NCBI GenBank assembly: GCA_022376465.1
Contig: JACDTU010000013.1
Span: 368,501-432,500 of the forward strand
Direction of reading: 5' to 3'
DNA length: 64,000 nucleotides
Origin: Cubamyces lactineus
Taxonomy: Eukaryota > Basidiomycota > Agaricomycetes > Polyporales > Polyporaceae
The notes under the pieces were generated by a model, which searched no databases, had not been told where the DNA came from, and was given only the letters and a program-made list of their open reading frames with translations. Made by a program: the position numbers and the translations under genes. This document shows, piece after piece, positions 12,653 through 21,738 of this stretch (positions are counted from its first letter, which is position 1; every line of letters starts with the position of its first letter).

Positions 12653-13067
12653 TGTTACGACGCTCACTGTGTCACGGTCACGAAGTTTCCTTTTCCTTCC
12701 TCCTTGCGCTCCCACTATGCCACGCCATCTTTTCCCATGCCACGTCATCCTCGTTCCCACCGATTCCACGGTTGTTGTATTCCTAGCCTATCCTGTTTTG
12801 CCACGTCATCGCCACATCACCTGTATTCCCAGCCCTGACTCTACGTAGTTATACTGGACTCTCACGGTACGTGGCGCCTACATGGCGCTGACGTGTCTAT
12901 GCCTCCTTTCCTGTATTTAAGACCGGAGGATCCACTCGGGATCCTCAGCTCGACCTGGTTATCCATTGCCTATTCCTCTGAACCTCTACTCGACTCGAAC
13001 TACTGGAGACCTCTGGTCCGATCCCTAGGACGTCGCTTGCTGTGACCGATCTAGGCTCGTCGTAACA
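12653..13067 (+). repeat. 5' LTR of Gypsy element
   Basis: 415 bp, TGTTAC...GTAACA. A TATA-like TATTTAAG at 12914-12921 is the likely promoter. Differs from the 3' LTR only at 13032 and 13034. Confidence 0.95.
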
Positions 13068-13071
13068 TTAG

Positions 13072-13563
13072 GTCGAGCTCACCAGAACCCATCGATCTAC
13101 CCAGATCTCGACACACGACACCCGCTCAAGACGGAGCGGCCCCGAACCGAACAACACGGCGTCGATACCGAAAGAATTTGCGGTTGACAAGGAAGCCAAG
13201 CTAGTCTACTACGAAGGGCAACAAGTCTTCTGGAAGAACAAGTCCTGGCACTTCACTGAAGTCCCTCTCACCTGGCGGAACTGCCTTGACATCGACCCCG
13301 ACTACCGAAGACGTTACCACGAAATATCACTTGGAAACGAACTTCCGGAGGAACCAGCGGCCACCCCGGAACCGAGAACAGAACCAGAACAACCTTCCCC
13401 GGTAGACTTCACTACTCCCAGACCAGCTCAAGCGGAGATACTCGAGGAGAGTGAACCAGAAAGCGAGAACGCTACAAGAACTTCGAACAACGACCACGAC
13501 CCGGAGAGAAGCGAAGCCGCACCAGAACCCGTAGGGAAGACCCCTCAAGAAGAATCGAACTGA
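13072..13563 (+). other. Open frame without ATG between 5' LTR and gag
   Basis: A frame open for about 160 codons from just after the TAG at 13069-13071 to a TGA at 13561-13563. It contains no ATG. The middle (about 13180-13330) reads like real protein, rich in Tyr, Trp and charged residues (VDKEAKLVYYEGQQVFWKNK), then becomes Glu/Pro-rich. It could be a relic, a frame started at a non-AUG codon, or an exon joined to an upstream start. No known domain recognised. Confidence 0.35.
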
Positions 13564-13599
13564 ACTGCGAACGAACTCGAAGGCCGAACCGAAGCCACG

Positions 13600-14601
13600 A
13601 TGGCTGAAGAAAAGACGAACGAGATCAAGCTCAAGATGCCCCCAGAGTTCTCAGGGAAGCGGGGCGAAGTAGTGGAGTGGTTGCAGAAATGCTCCCTCTA
13701 CCTCACGATGAACAAGAAGACCTACGCCACCGACGAAATGAAGATCGTCTTCTGCCTTATGCTGATGAACGGAGGCACCGCCGGAACCTGGGCCCGCACC
13801 TTCATTGAAGACGTAGAACGGCAGGCAGCTGACCAGAACAAGAACCGAAGACCAGGCGAAGAACGCATCGAACCCAACTACGGAACATGGGACGACTTCA
13901 AGAAGCAACTACTGGAAGCATTCGACAACATCGACCAGAAGGCCAGCGCCCGTGTGCTGCTGCGAAACCTGAAGCAAGGAAGCAAAAAAGTCGAAGACTA
14001 CATCGCCGAGTTCAAGTCGATCATCTCGCGATGCGGAATCACTGAGTTCGAAGTCATTGCTGACTTCTTCTATGTTGGACTCAACCGTCCCCTTCGAGAG
14101 AAGATCTTCGGGATGTACCCCCTACCGAAGGACGCCAGCGAACTCTACCTCCGAGCCTCCACCCTTGAACAGCAGTATCACCTGGGAAGAGCATACGACG
14201 GGAAGACCTCGACCTTCCGACCTACGTACAAGCCGTACAGACCCCGACCGCAAGAACGCGACCCTGACGCCATGGATGTCGACAAGATGACGACCGAAGA
14301 ACGTGAGAAGCACTACCAAGAAGGACGATGCTTCAATTGCCACCAGATAGGGCATCTAGCGCGGCAGTGCCCCAACAGAAGAACCAACGACCGTAAGAAG
14401 ACGAAGCCTGCTGCCAAGGCCCGCATTACCGAGGTCGAAGAAGACGAGAGCGACAATGATGAGGACATCAAATCCATCGACGGCCAAGCGGCTGACAAGA
14501 AGCAGCTTATCGCAGCAAGGATCCGTACCGCTCTGAAGGGGCTAGAAGAAGACCAAGACGCGAAGGAAATCCTCGCAAGCTTCTCCAACGAGGGTTTTTG
14601 A
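13600..14601 (+). CDS. Gypsy Gag with CCHC zinc knuckle
   Basis: 333 aa. A retrotransposon Gag domain occupies roughly residues 10-180 (FSGKRGEVVEWLQKCSLYL, WARTFIEDV, then YIAEFKSII). Near residue 246 a zinc knuckle reads CFNCHQIGHLARQC, the CX2CX4HX4C pattern, which binds the element RNA. The C-terminal end is acidic. Gag forms the particle in which reverse transcription occurs. The start ATG at 13600 opens on MAEEKTNEIKLKMPPEF, typical of fungal Gypsy Gags. The stop TGA overlaps a slippery sequence leading into pol. Confidence 0.92.
   Translation: MAEEKTNEIKLKMPPEFSGKRGEVVEWLQKCSLYLTMNKKTYATDEMKIVFCLMLMNGGTAGTWARTFIEDVERQAADQNKNRRPGEERIEPNYGTWDDFKKQLLEAFDNIDQKASARVLLRNLKQGSKKVEDYIAEFKSIISRCGITEFEVIADFFYVGLNRPLREKIFGMYPLPKDASELYLRASTLEQQYHLGRAYDGKTSTFRPTYKPYRPRPQERDPDAMDVDKMTTEEREKHYQEGRCFNCHQIGHLARQCPNRRTNDRKKTKPAAKARITEVEEDESDNDEDIKSIDGQAADKKQLIAARIRTALKGLEEDQDAKEILASFSNEGF
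14592..14598 (+). promoter_or_regulatory. Candidate -1 ribosomal frameshift site (GGGTTTT) at gag stop
   Basis: In the Gag frame the bases read G GGT TTT TGA, a canonical X XXY YYZ heptamer directly before the stop. A -1 slip puts the next codon at 14598, exactly where the pol frame runs on without a local ATG. Gag-Pol fusion by this means is known in retroelements; here it is inferred. Confidence 0.65.
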
Positions 14602-17240
14602 AGAACCGGCGTGTCTCGACGTCACGACCGCGTACTAAGGTCTGCCGTGTAATAGTAGCGCAGACTTCTCGACAGTCTATGAGAATTCCGTTATCTATCC
14701 ACGTGGACCTAAGCGTCGAAACGAAAGCCCTCATCAACACGGGAGCGGGAGAAGTATTCATGGACCACAGGTTTGCGAAAGAGCACAACTTCCCGCTCAA
14801 ATCGCTGAAAGCCCCGATCCGAGTATACAACACTGATGGAACCAGGAATGAAGCAGGCGATATCAAGAAATGCGCAGTTCTTGAAATCGAAGCCGGGGGC
14901 CACCGACACATTGTGCGGTTCCTGATTACGTCGCTAGGAAAGGAACCAATCATCCTGGGCCTGCCATGGCTGCAGCGCGTCAATGCCAACATCGACTTCA
15001 CGAAAGGGACCCTCGATATCGACCCCACTCGGGTGAACCGAACAATTGTGGAACATCTGCGTGCAATGTGGTTCCCAGACCAAGACCCCTTCACCGGGAG
15101 ACCCAAGCCAATCGAAGAAGAACCAGATGAAGGAACAAACGAAGAGGACAAAGACACGACCTTGGAAGCACTCACTGAAGAACCGATCTACGAGAATATC
15201 GAACGAGTTACCCTCTCTGACGTGTACCCGGAAGAAGAACCCAATGATCAAGATTTACTGGTAGCCTACCTCCGTGGAGAACACGAAGCTATGATGGCAC
15301 CGCACATAACGGAATGGCATGGAGATGTGCCCCGACCCGGAACTCCCCTCACCACGGAACGCGAACACGAACCCACCAAGATCGGACCTGGACCCACCAT
15401 CGGGAGGATCCGGCGAGCCTCGCGAGGGCTCCAATTTGCAATTGCAGCCAACGTCTGGATCCGGGCAAAGGTCAACCCCGCAATGGCACTCGCACAACAG
15501 CACCAAGCACAGGAAGAGAAGAAGACTTTCGAAGAGATGCTCCCCGAACCGTACCAAGGATATGCCGCCATCTTTGAAAAGAAGGCGTCCGAACGATTCC
15601 CACCATCACGACCCTGGGACCTGGCCATTGAACTCAAGGAAGGCTTTACCCCGAAGGACTTCAAGCGATATCAACTCACGCCCAAGGAACTCGAAGCCGA
15701 GGAAGAATTCATCCGGGAGAACCTACGAAAAGGCTATATCCGACCCTCGAACTCGCCGATGGCATCCCCATTCTTCTTCGTCGGCAAGAAGGACGGAACA
15801 CTACGACCCTGCCAAGATTATCGATACCTCAACGAAGGAACCGTCCCCAACAAGTACCCACTACCGCTCATATCGGAATTGGTTGACAAGCTGCGCGGAG
15901 CGAAGGTTTTCTCCAAACTGGACCTCCGATCGGGATACAACAACGTCCGTATCAAGGACGGTGATCAATGGAAGGCCGCCTTCAGAACCAGCAAAGGGCT
16001 ATACGAACCAATGGTCATGTTCTTTGGACTGCGGAACTCCCCCTCGGCTTTCCAAGCTATGATGAACGCGATCTTCGCAGACATGATCGACGAAGGATGG
16101 GTAGTGATTTACATGGACGACATACTGATCTTTTCGGCAGACCTGGACGAACACCGAAGAAGGACCTTACGTGTCCTGAAACGACTCAAAGAACACGACC
16201 TCTACCTCAAACTAGAGAAGTGCATATTCGACGCACCAGAAGTGGAGTATCTTGGAATGATCATCAGCGAGAACCGGATCTCCATGGACCCTATCAAGAT
16301 AAAGGGAATACTCGACTGGCCAGAACTGACAACCGTCAAGGATGTTCGATCATTCCTTGGATTCGGCAACTTTTACCGACAATTCATTGACCACTTCTCG
16401 GAGATCGCGCGACCGCTCAACGCGCTCACCAAGAAAGACGCCAAATGGGAATGGACAACGGAATGCCAGAAGGCCTTCGACATGCTGAAGCAACGATTCG
16501 CGACGGCCCCCGTGCTGCAAATGCCCGACGTTAGCAAACCCTTTGTCGTCGAATCCGACGCCTCGCAATGGGCCACAGGGGCAGTACTCCGGCAACGGGA
16601 CGCCAACGGCGACCTGCACCCGTGCGCGTATCTATCTGAAGGATTCACCGAAGCGGAACGGAACTACGAAATCTATGACCGAGAACTACTTGGCATCATT
16701 CGAGCCCTGAAGGCCTGGCGACACTACCTCGAAGGATCAGGGCACCCGGTTACGATCCTATCCGACCACAAGAACCTCACCTACTGGCGCAACCCGCAAC
16801 AACTGAACAGACGGCAAGCACGATGGGCCCTCTTTCTCTCCCAGTTCGACATCCAACTCGTACACACCCCCGGCACGGCAATGGTACAATCAGATGCGCT
16901 ATCCCGAAGACCCGATCACCAACAAGGATCAGAAGACGACAATACTGAACGAACCATGCTACCTGACAACCTCTTCGTACGACTAGTGGACACCCGACTG
17001 GCACCGAGATTCCGACACTTGGCCACGCAAGACAGACTCTTTTGCGACGCACTTGCCACCATCCGACACGACGGACCACCCCCGATCAGAAGTGCACTCA
17101 CCGATTGGCAAGAACGAGATGGCTTAATCTTCTACAAGAACCGATGCTACGTACCGGCCGACGAAGCTCTGCGGCGAGACCTGATCAGTCAACACCACGA
17201 CCCCCGGCAGCCGGACACCCTGGGAAATTCAAGACTCTAG
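14598..17240 (+). CDS. Gypsy Pol: protease, reverse transcriptase, RNase H
   Basis: 880 codons in the -1 frame relative to gag, with no ATG at the junction. The aspartic protease region starts near residue 40, but the catalytic D(S/T)GA motif reads NTGA (Asn at residue 47, codon 14736-14738). Reverse transcriptase follows with [21 protein letters not shown] and the catalytic YMDD. RNase H follows with [22 protein letters not shown] and [10 protein letters not shown]. The frame then runs past a run of five C at 17201-17205 and stops at 17238-17240, while integrase continues in another frame. RT copies element RNA into DNA; RNase H removes the template. Confidence 0.93.
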   Translation: MKNRRVSTSRPRTKVCRVIVAQTSRQSMRIPLSIHVDLSVETKALINTGAGEVFMDHRFAKEHNFPLKSLKAPIRVYNTDGTRNEAGDIKKCAVLEIEAGGHRHIVRFLITSLGKEPIILGLPWLQRVNANIDFTKGTLDIDPTRVNRTIVEHLRAMWFPDQDPFTGRPKPIEEEPDEGTNEEDKDTTLEALTEEPIYENIERVTLSDVYPEEEPNDQDLLVAYLRGEHEAMMAPHITEWHGDVPRPGTPLTTEREHEPTKIGPGPTIGRIRRASRGLQFAIAANVWIRAKVNPAMALAQQHQAQEEKKTFEEMLPEPYQGYAAIFEKKASERFPPSRPWDLAIELKEGFTPKDFKRYQLTPKELEAEEEFIRENLRKGYIRPSNSPMASPFFFVGKKDGTLRPCQDYRYLNEGTVPNKYPLPLISELVDKLRGAKVFSKLDLRSGYNNVRIKDGDQWKAAFRTSKGLYEPMVMFFGLRNSPSAFQAMMNAIFADMIDEGWVVIYMDDILIFSADLDEHRRRTLRVLKRLKEHDLYLKLEKCIFDAPEVEYLGMIISENRISMDPIKIKGILDWPELTTVKDVRSFLGFGNFYRQFIDHFSEIARPLNALTKKDAKWEWTTECQKAFDMLKQRFATAPVLQMPDVSKPFVVESDASQWATGAVLRQRDANGDLHPCAYLSEGFTEAERNYEIYDRELLGIIRALKAWRHYLEGSGHPVTILSDHKNLTYWRNPQQLNRRQARWALFLSQFDIQLVHTPGTAMVQSDALSRRPDHQQGSEDDNTERTMLPDNLFVRLVDTRLAPRFRHLATQDRLFCDALATIRHDGPPPIRSALTDWQERDGLIFYKNRCYVPADEALRRDLISQHHDPRQPDTLGNSRL

Positions 17241-18445
17241 AACTGATACGACGGTCATACTGGTGGCCCAGCATGTATGCCATGGTATCCCGATACGTCG
17301 AAGGCTGTGCCACATGCCAGCAGAACAAGCCAAACACACACCCGACCACCCCGCCCCCACAACCAATCCCCGCTGACGATGTTACTCGGCCATTCCAGAA
17401 TGTCACGATGGATCTCATCACCGATCTCCCCAAATCCCATGGCTACGATAGTATTCTGGTCGTGGTCGACCATGGCCTTACGAAGGGGGTGATCTTCGCA
17501 CCATGCAAGAAGACGATCGATGCAATCAGCACAGCGGCGCTCTACCACCGGCACGTCTATCGACGCTTCGGACTACCCAGCAAGGTCATATCCGACAGAG
17601 GACCACAGTTTGTGTCCAACGTCACCCGCGAACTAGGGAAACTCCTGGGCATCACACTCTCCCCATCCACCGCCTACCACCCGCAAACTGACGGACAAAC
17701 CGAACGCGTGAATCAAGAACTGGAAGTCTACCTCAGAATATTCTGCGAAGGTCGACCGGACGAATGGGCAGAACACCTCATTGATGCCGAAGTTGCACAC
17801 AACCAACGGATCCATTCAGCACGAAATGCATCACCCTTCTACCTCATGATGGGGTATGAACCGACGCTGATTCCCATCGCATACCCCAAGACCAATGCCC
17901 CGACAGTACAAGAACGGCTGGCAAACCTCCAGAAGGCCAGGGACGAAGCCCTAGCAGCTCACGAACTAGCCCGACACGTCATGAGTGACAGGTTCAAGGG
18001 AAAGTTCGTCCAATTCAAGAAGGGACAGAAGGTCTGGCTCGAAGGGAAGAACCTCAACCTCGCCTACGCATCCCGGAAACTTGCACCAAAACGGGAAGGG
18101 CCCTTTGTCATCACCGAGGTCCTCGGACCCGTGACCTATCGGCTGGAGCTGCCGAAACACTGGAAGGTACACCCCATGTTCCACGCGTGCTTCCTCACCC
18201 CATACAAGGAAAACGACACCCACGGACCGAACTACACGAGGCCACCACCTGACCTTATCGACGGAGAAGAAGAATATGAGGTCAAAGCGATCGTCGGACA
18301 CAAGACCACACGAGGCGGAATCCGCTACCAAATCAAGTGGAAAGGCTACTCCAGCGCCGAGAACACATGGGAACCCGAGTCCGCTCTAATTCCGAACGCC
18401 AAAGAAATCCTCCAACGGTATAAAAGGGCGAAGAAGCTGCTGTAA
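17204..18445 (+). CDS. Gypsy integrase with GPY-like region and chromodomain (frameshifted from Pol)
   Basis: Continues Pol in the neighbouring frame. The N-terminal zinc domain is visible: the HH is in the upstream frame (QHHD), and GHPGKF then CATCQQNK give the cysteines. The catalytic core has D in MDLITDLP, D in SDRGPQF and E in [13 protein letters not shown]-terminal domain with [12 protein letters not shown] precedes a chromodomain ([25 protein letters not shown]) with the aromatic residues needed to bind methylated histone H3. Chromodomains steer new copies to heterochromatin. A single missing base near the C5 run would explain the frame change; a sequence error in the run is the alternative. 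Confidence 0.92.
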   Translation, partial: PAAGHPGKFKTLELIRRSYWWPSMYAMVSRYVEGCATCQQNKPNTHPTTPPPQPIPADDVTRPFQNVTMDLITDLPKSHGYDSILVVVDHGLTKGVIFAPCKKTIDAISTAALYHRHVYRRFGLPSKVISDRGPQFVSNVTRELGKLLGITLSPSTAYHPQTDGQTERVNQELEVYLRIFCEGRPDEWAEHLIDAEVAHNQRIHSARNASPFYLMMGYEPTLIPIAYPKTNAPTVQERLANLQKARDEALAAHELARHVMSDRFKGKFVQFKKGQKVWLEGKNLNLAYASRKLAPKREGPFVITEVLGPVTYRLELPKHWKVHPMFHACFLTPYKENDTHGPNYTRPPPDLIDGEEEYEVKAIVGHKTTRGGIRYQIKWKGYSSAENTWEPESALIPNAKEILQRYKRAKKLL

Positions 18446-18451
18446 TCTGCA

Positions 18452-18610
18452 ATGCTCTCTCTCGCCATCCTCTTCGCCATCTACTGCCTCACCCTCCTCG
18501 CTATCACCCTCCTCTTTCTCTGGTATATCCTCCGCGACCTCTTCAACCGCATCATCGAGCACACTCTCCACAGCCGTGACTACCCATCTCGATCAGCGTG
18601 GGGATCGTGA
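18452..18610 (+). CDS. Short membrane protein downstream of integrase (extra ORF 1)
   Basis: 52 aa starting 7 bases after the pol stop codon. Residues 3-27 form one strong hydrophobic helix (LAILFAIYCLTLLAITLLFLW), followed by basic residues and a short polar tail. No family recognised. The tight spacing suggests translation from the same RNA by reinitiation. It lies where envelope-like genes sit in some Gypsy elements, but it is far too short to be an envelope protein. Confidence 0.45.
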   Translation: MLSLAILFAIYCLTLLAITLLFLWYILRDLFNRIIEHTLHSRDYPSRSAWGS

Positions 18611-18615
18611 AGCCT

Positions 18616-18804
18616 ATGATCATCGCGCTCTTCACCTGCATGACCCTCAGCTACCTCCTTGCCCTTGCCTTCATCGCCACTCACCTGCGCCTCGCCACCA
18701 ACATCCTCGAAGTTGCTCTCGAACACCGTGACCCTCTTGACCCCGTAAACGACAAGCTTGACCAGGCCGACCGCACCCTCAACAACTCCAGCTGGGACGA
18801 GTAG
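18616..18804 (+). CDS. Short membrane protein (extra ORF 2)
   Basis: 62 aa from the ATG at 18616, five bases after the previous stop. One hydrophobic helix at about residues 2-24 (IALFTCMTLSYLLALAFIA), then an amphipathic polar tail rich in Asp and Leu. It resembles the preceding ORF in layout (N-terminal helix, polar tail), so the pair may be a duplication. No known function. Confidence 0.45.
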   Translation: MIIALFTCMTLSYLLALAFIATHLRLATNILEVALEHRDPLDPVNDKLDQADRTLNNSSWDE

Positions 18805-18805
18805 A

Positions 18806-19840
18806 ATGGGCCGCCCCCTCTATAGCACCCAAGTCGCTGACGACAATGCAAGCGACCAGGAAAACCAACAGCCGCTACCCATTCCTCCCCCACTCGCCAG
18901 ACGCCTCTCGTCGCCCCCACCGGAATACACCTCTAGGTCACCATCACCCGCCTCCTCGACGTCGGACCTCAGCACGGTTGGTGTCGAAGACTCTCATCTG
19001 GTAGACCACTCCCGGCACCCCGACGTCAATCAGTTGCTCCGTGCGCTCCTCACCAACCCTATCCCAGTTGTCAATGCCACCGAGCGAGGCTTGCAGTACT
19101 TCCTTAGAGAGTATCGATGCCTCTACAACGAGCAACGGGAACTGGACGCACTGGAAGGGAACCTTGTTGACGCAGCTGACATCGCAGAGGACGCTCTAGA
19201 CGCTCTTCATGAGGCGTTTGGTGAAGAAGAGGAGCAACGGCAAGTCTCGGACTACGACATCGCAGAACGGCAGGCGCGCGCCCTCGAAAACGTCGGGCAC
19301 CATGCCCACGAGTTACGGAGGTTGGCAAGACACTCTTTGAACACCACTCGACGGCTCGCCCGGACCACGCGCACGTGGAGGAACTTCCTCATACAAACGT
19401 TCGAACTCCCTGCATTCCGTGCAAGGATGGCGCCACTGGCCTTGGTCATCAACGACGCAGCCCCGCCTCCAGGTGAACTCCCAGCTGCGGCAAGAAGAGT
19501 GCCCGGCGAAGCCCGACGCCAAGGGACCTATCTGCCCTTGTTCCACACCAGAGTCTCTGCGGGAAGCCGTCGGCCCCGGGATCCATCCCCCGACGAGCGT
19601 AACATAAGACCTCGAAGAGACACCTCGCCCGCCCCAATGGACGCTTCGCCGGCCCGACCTGAGTCCCCGCCATCCCTCCACCCTATTGGCCGCAGCTGCC
19701 TAGTCTGTGGGTCGCCCGATCATGAGTACCTGTGGTGCCGAGACTGGCGATGTGTCTGGTGTCGCGCCACCGCCCCTGGCCATCACCCGTGGGAGTGCCC
19801 TCTGCGCCCAGAAGACATGGACGAGCGGTTCACGAGTTGA
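18806..19840 (+). CDS. Extra ORF 3: 345-aa protein with two zinc knuckles
   Basis: Starts one base after the preceding TAG. The N-terminal 70 residues are Pro/Ser-rich and likely disordered. Residues about 90-215 are helical and charged (long Glu/Arg/Ala/Leu segments, possible coiled coil). A second disordered stretch follows. The C-terminus has CLVCGSPDHEYLWC, a perfect CX2CX4HX4C knuckle, then a variant CVWCRATAPGHHPWEC (CX2CX6HX4C). This is a Gag-like architecture, coiled region plus knuckles, in a place where Gypsy elements usually have nothing. Probably a nucleic-acid-binding accessory protein; role unknown. Confidence 0.65.
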   Translation: MGRPLYSTQVADDNASDQENQQPLPIPPPLARRLSSPPPEYTSRSPSPASSTSDLSTVGVEDSHLVDHSRHPDVNQLLRALLTNPIPVVNATERGLQYFLREYRCLYNEQRELDALEGNLVDAADIAEDALDALHEAFGEEEEQRQVSDYDIAERQARALENVGHHAHELRRLARHSLNTTRRLARTTRTWRNFLIQTFELPAFRARMAPLALVINDAAPPPGELPAAARRVPGEARRQGTYLPLFHTRVSAGSRRPRDPSPDERNIRPRRDTSPAPMDASPARPESPPSLHPIGRSCLVCGSPDHEYLWCRDWRCVWCRATAPGHHPWECPLRPEDMDERFTS

Positions 19841-19889
19841 GCTGGATATTCCGCTGATGGAACAGCGTAGAAGCATACGAAGGGGGTAA

Positions 19890-20304
19890 TGTTACGACGC
19901 TCACTGTGTCACGGTCACGAAGTTTCCTTTTCCTTCCTCCTTGCGCTCCCACTATGCCACGCCATCTTTTCCCATGCCACGTCATCCTCGTTCCCACCGA
20001 TTCCACGGTTGTTGTATTCCTAGCCTATCCTGTTTTGCCACGTCATCGCCACATCACCTGTATTCCCAGCCCTGACTCTACGTAGTTATACTGGACTCTC
20101 ACGGTACGTGGCGCCTACATGGCGCTGACGTGTCTATGCCTCCTTTCCTGTATTTAAGACCGGAGGATCCACTCGGGATCCTCAGCTCGACCTGGTTATC
20201 CATTGCCTATTCCTCTGAACCTCTACTCGACTCGAACTACTGGAGACCTCTGGTCCGATCCCTAGGACATTGCTTGCTGTGACCGATCTAGGCTCGTCGT
20301 AACA
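19890..20304 (+). repeat. 3' LTR of Gypsy element
   Basis: 415 bp, preceded by the purine-rich AAGGGGGTAA. Two transitions relative to the 5' LTR at 20269 and 20271, followed by the ACCAG duplication. Confidence 0.95.
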
Positions 20305-20309
20305 ACCAG
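20305..20309. repeat. Target site duplication of inner Gypsy element (ACCAG, right)
   Basis: Same as 12648-12652. Confidence 0.92.
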
Positions 20310-21511
20310 GACTTCTCTGACCGAAGCCAGTGCCTGCGAGACGCACAAGGGTGTCGACCTAGAGGGCCGCAGCCATAGGACAACCAAGACGAGGATGCTC
20401 ACCAGAGGCTGTGGACAGCGCCTGTGAGCAAGAATCAACGTGATTCGACATCTGCCGAGGTGCGTACGATGGGTTCAAGAGTGTGTCAGAGGCGCAGTTC
20501 GACCTCGGCCGATGTGCGCATGACCGGATATAAGGGATGCACTGGGATCAAAAAAAAGAGGCGGATGGGCAGAGAGCAGGTACATGGGGCGGAGCTGGTG
20601 GCTGAGCAATGACGAGCAGGGGGATAGGACCGAACATGAGGTCGGTATGCGGGGTGATATGGATGCTGTGATGCTCAATGGGATGCGGATGATGTCGAAG
20701 TCGAGGCGCACCAGGGGAAGTGAACGCAGCAATGGTGTCGACAAGGCTTGAAAATGTCGAAATTTTGAAGGCATAAAAAGTTGAAAAAATCCAATGAACG
20801 CTGCTCGATGCGAGGCAGCGTTCACAAGGAGGGTGTGCGCACCACGCGACGGCGCGGCGGCGACTTCGAGAAAGGAATGTCGCGCTTCCGCTGCAACAGC
20901 TCGAGGAACCACGGAGGAGACCTGCGTCCACGCGAGGTTCTCCGCATCCGCTCCGAGCCTGCGCGGACGCAACAACTGCGCTCCAGCAGTCCTTCGTACC
21001 CTTTGTCCTGCCTCCGCACGTCGTCTGGAGGTCTCCACGGACGCTTGACCGTCGCTTCACTCCGTCTTCGCGTCCTTCCGAGGTTCCGTCTTCACTACAC
21101 CTATCTCCCCCTTTTTCCGCCGAGGCTTTACTCAACGGAGCCTGAGGCGAGTGAAGCCGAGGCGCTCTGGAAGGGCTGGAGGTAGGGGGATGGTGGGTGG
21201 GCCAGATAAAGATTTGATGTGTGTGATGACAGAAGAAACCGCGTTGTAGGACGGAGAAAGTCGAGTCACGGATTCTGCTTGTGGGATGGACGTGGGAGGG
21301 CGCGGGGAATGCGAATAGGGGCTAGGTAGCGGAGGACGAGTGGTTGAACGAGAAAAGCGCACAGGAAGAAGTAAAATGAAAAGCAGACAAGAGCAAAGAA
21401 CAGGCAGAGATGCGAGACAGAATGGTCGCCGCGGAGAACGACAGCGGACCGAGTGCGCGAGGGCTCAGAGAGCTTGACAGCTCGCGCGGGGGTTTCAGGG
21501 ACGAACCAAAC
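20310..21511 (-). other. Internal non-coding part of outer LTR element
   Basis: About 1.2 kb of GC-rich sequence. Minus-strand open frames of 187 and 195 codons overlap in different frames, are Ser/Arg/Pro-rich and show no retroelement motif. I treat them as chance frames in a non-autonomous element. Confidence 0.6.
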
Positions 21512-21733
21512 TGTAACGGGTCGGCACTCGAGCGCGAGCGAGGGACGCAAGAACGAAGGTGTATTCAGGAAGTACGAGGTGCGAGAGCGAGGGCTCAGCC
21601 CAAGCACCGACGCCGGTACCGCGCGAGGGACGGCGCGAGATGGCGTTGGTTCGTCTCCGAGAACGAGTGCGTATCGTAGGGGCTAAGTACGTAGAACTGG
21701 ATATGGTAGGTCACGTGTAACGAGGCCGTTACA
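21512..21733 (-). repeat. LTR of outer element (right copy)
   Basis: 222 bp, apparently identical to 12089-12310 and followed by the duplicated GATGT. Confidence 0.92.
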
Positions 21734-21738
21734 GATGT
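21734..21738. repeat. Target site duplication, right (GATGT)
   Basis: Second copy of the 5-bp host sequence; reductase coding continues directly after it. Confidence 0.9.

Larger units (their letters stand above)
12653..20304 (+). mobile_element. Ty3/Gypsy LTR retrotransposon, chromovirus type, with extra 3' ORFs
   Basis: A 7652-bp element with 415-bp LTRs differing at two bases only. Order: LTR, leader with an AUG-less open frame, gag with zinc knuckle, protease, RT, RNase H, integrase, chromodomain, two short membrane ORFs, a 345-aa zinc-knuckle ORF, purine-rich AAGGGGGTAA, LTR. Domain order RT-RNase H-integrase defines Ty3/Gypsy and the chromodomain places it among chromoviruses. Probably not self-sufficient: the protease aspartate is changed and pol has a frameshift before the integrase. 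It is nested in the outer LTR element. Confidence 0.95.
12089..21733 (-). mobile_element. Outer non-autonomous LTR retrotransposon (TRIM/LARD-like), interrupted by Gypsy element
   Basis: Bounded by two 222-bp LTRs that appear identical base for base, start TGTAAC and end GTTACA, flanked by GATGT on both sides. Without the inner element it is about 2 kb. The remaining internal sequence (12311-12652 and 20310-21511) has no gag, protease, RT or integrase motifs. A purine run GAAGGAGGAGATGG on the minus strand abuts the LTR at 12310, as a polypurine tract would, so I place the element on the minus strand with its 5' LTR at 21512-21733. The stretch after that LTR (TGGTTCGTCCC...) may be the primer site; this is uncertain. 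It must rely on proteins of another element to move. Confidence 0.85.

Noticed and set aside
15266..16062. Long frames overlapping the reverse transcriptase on both strands
   Set aside because: Shadows of the pol frame, which carries all conserved RT motifs.
18452..18804. The two short membrane ORFs as an envelope protein
   Set aside because: Far too short, no signal cleavage or fusion features, and in separate ORFs.
20475..21135. Minus-strand frames of 187 and 195 codons
   Set aside because: Inside the non-autonomous LTR element, overlapping in two frames, with low-complexity composition and no retroelement motif.
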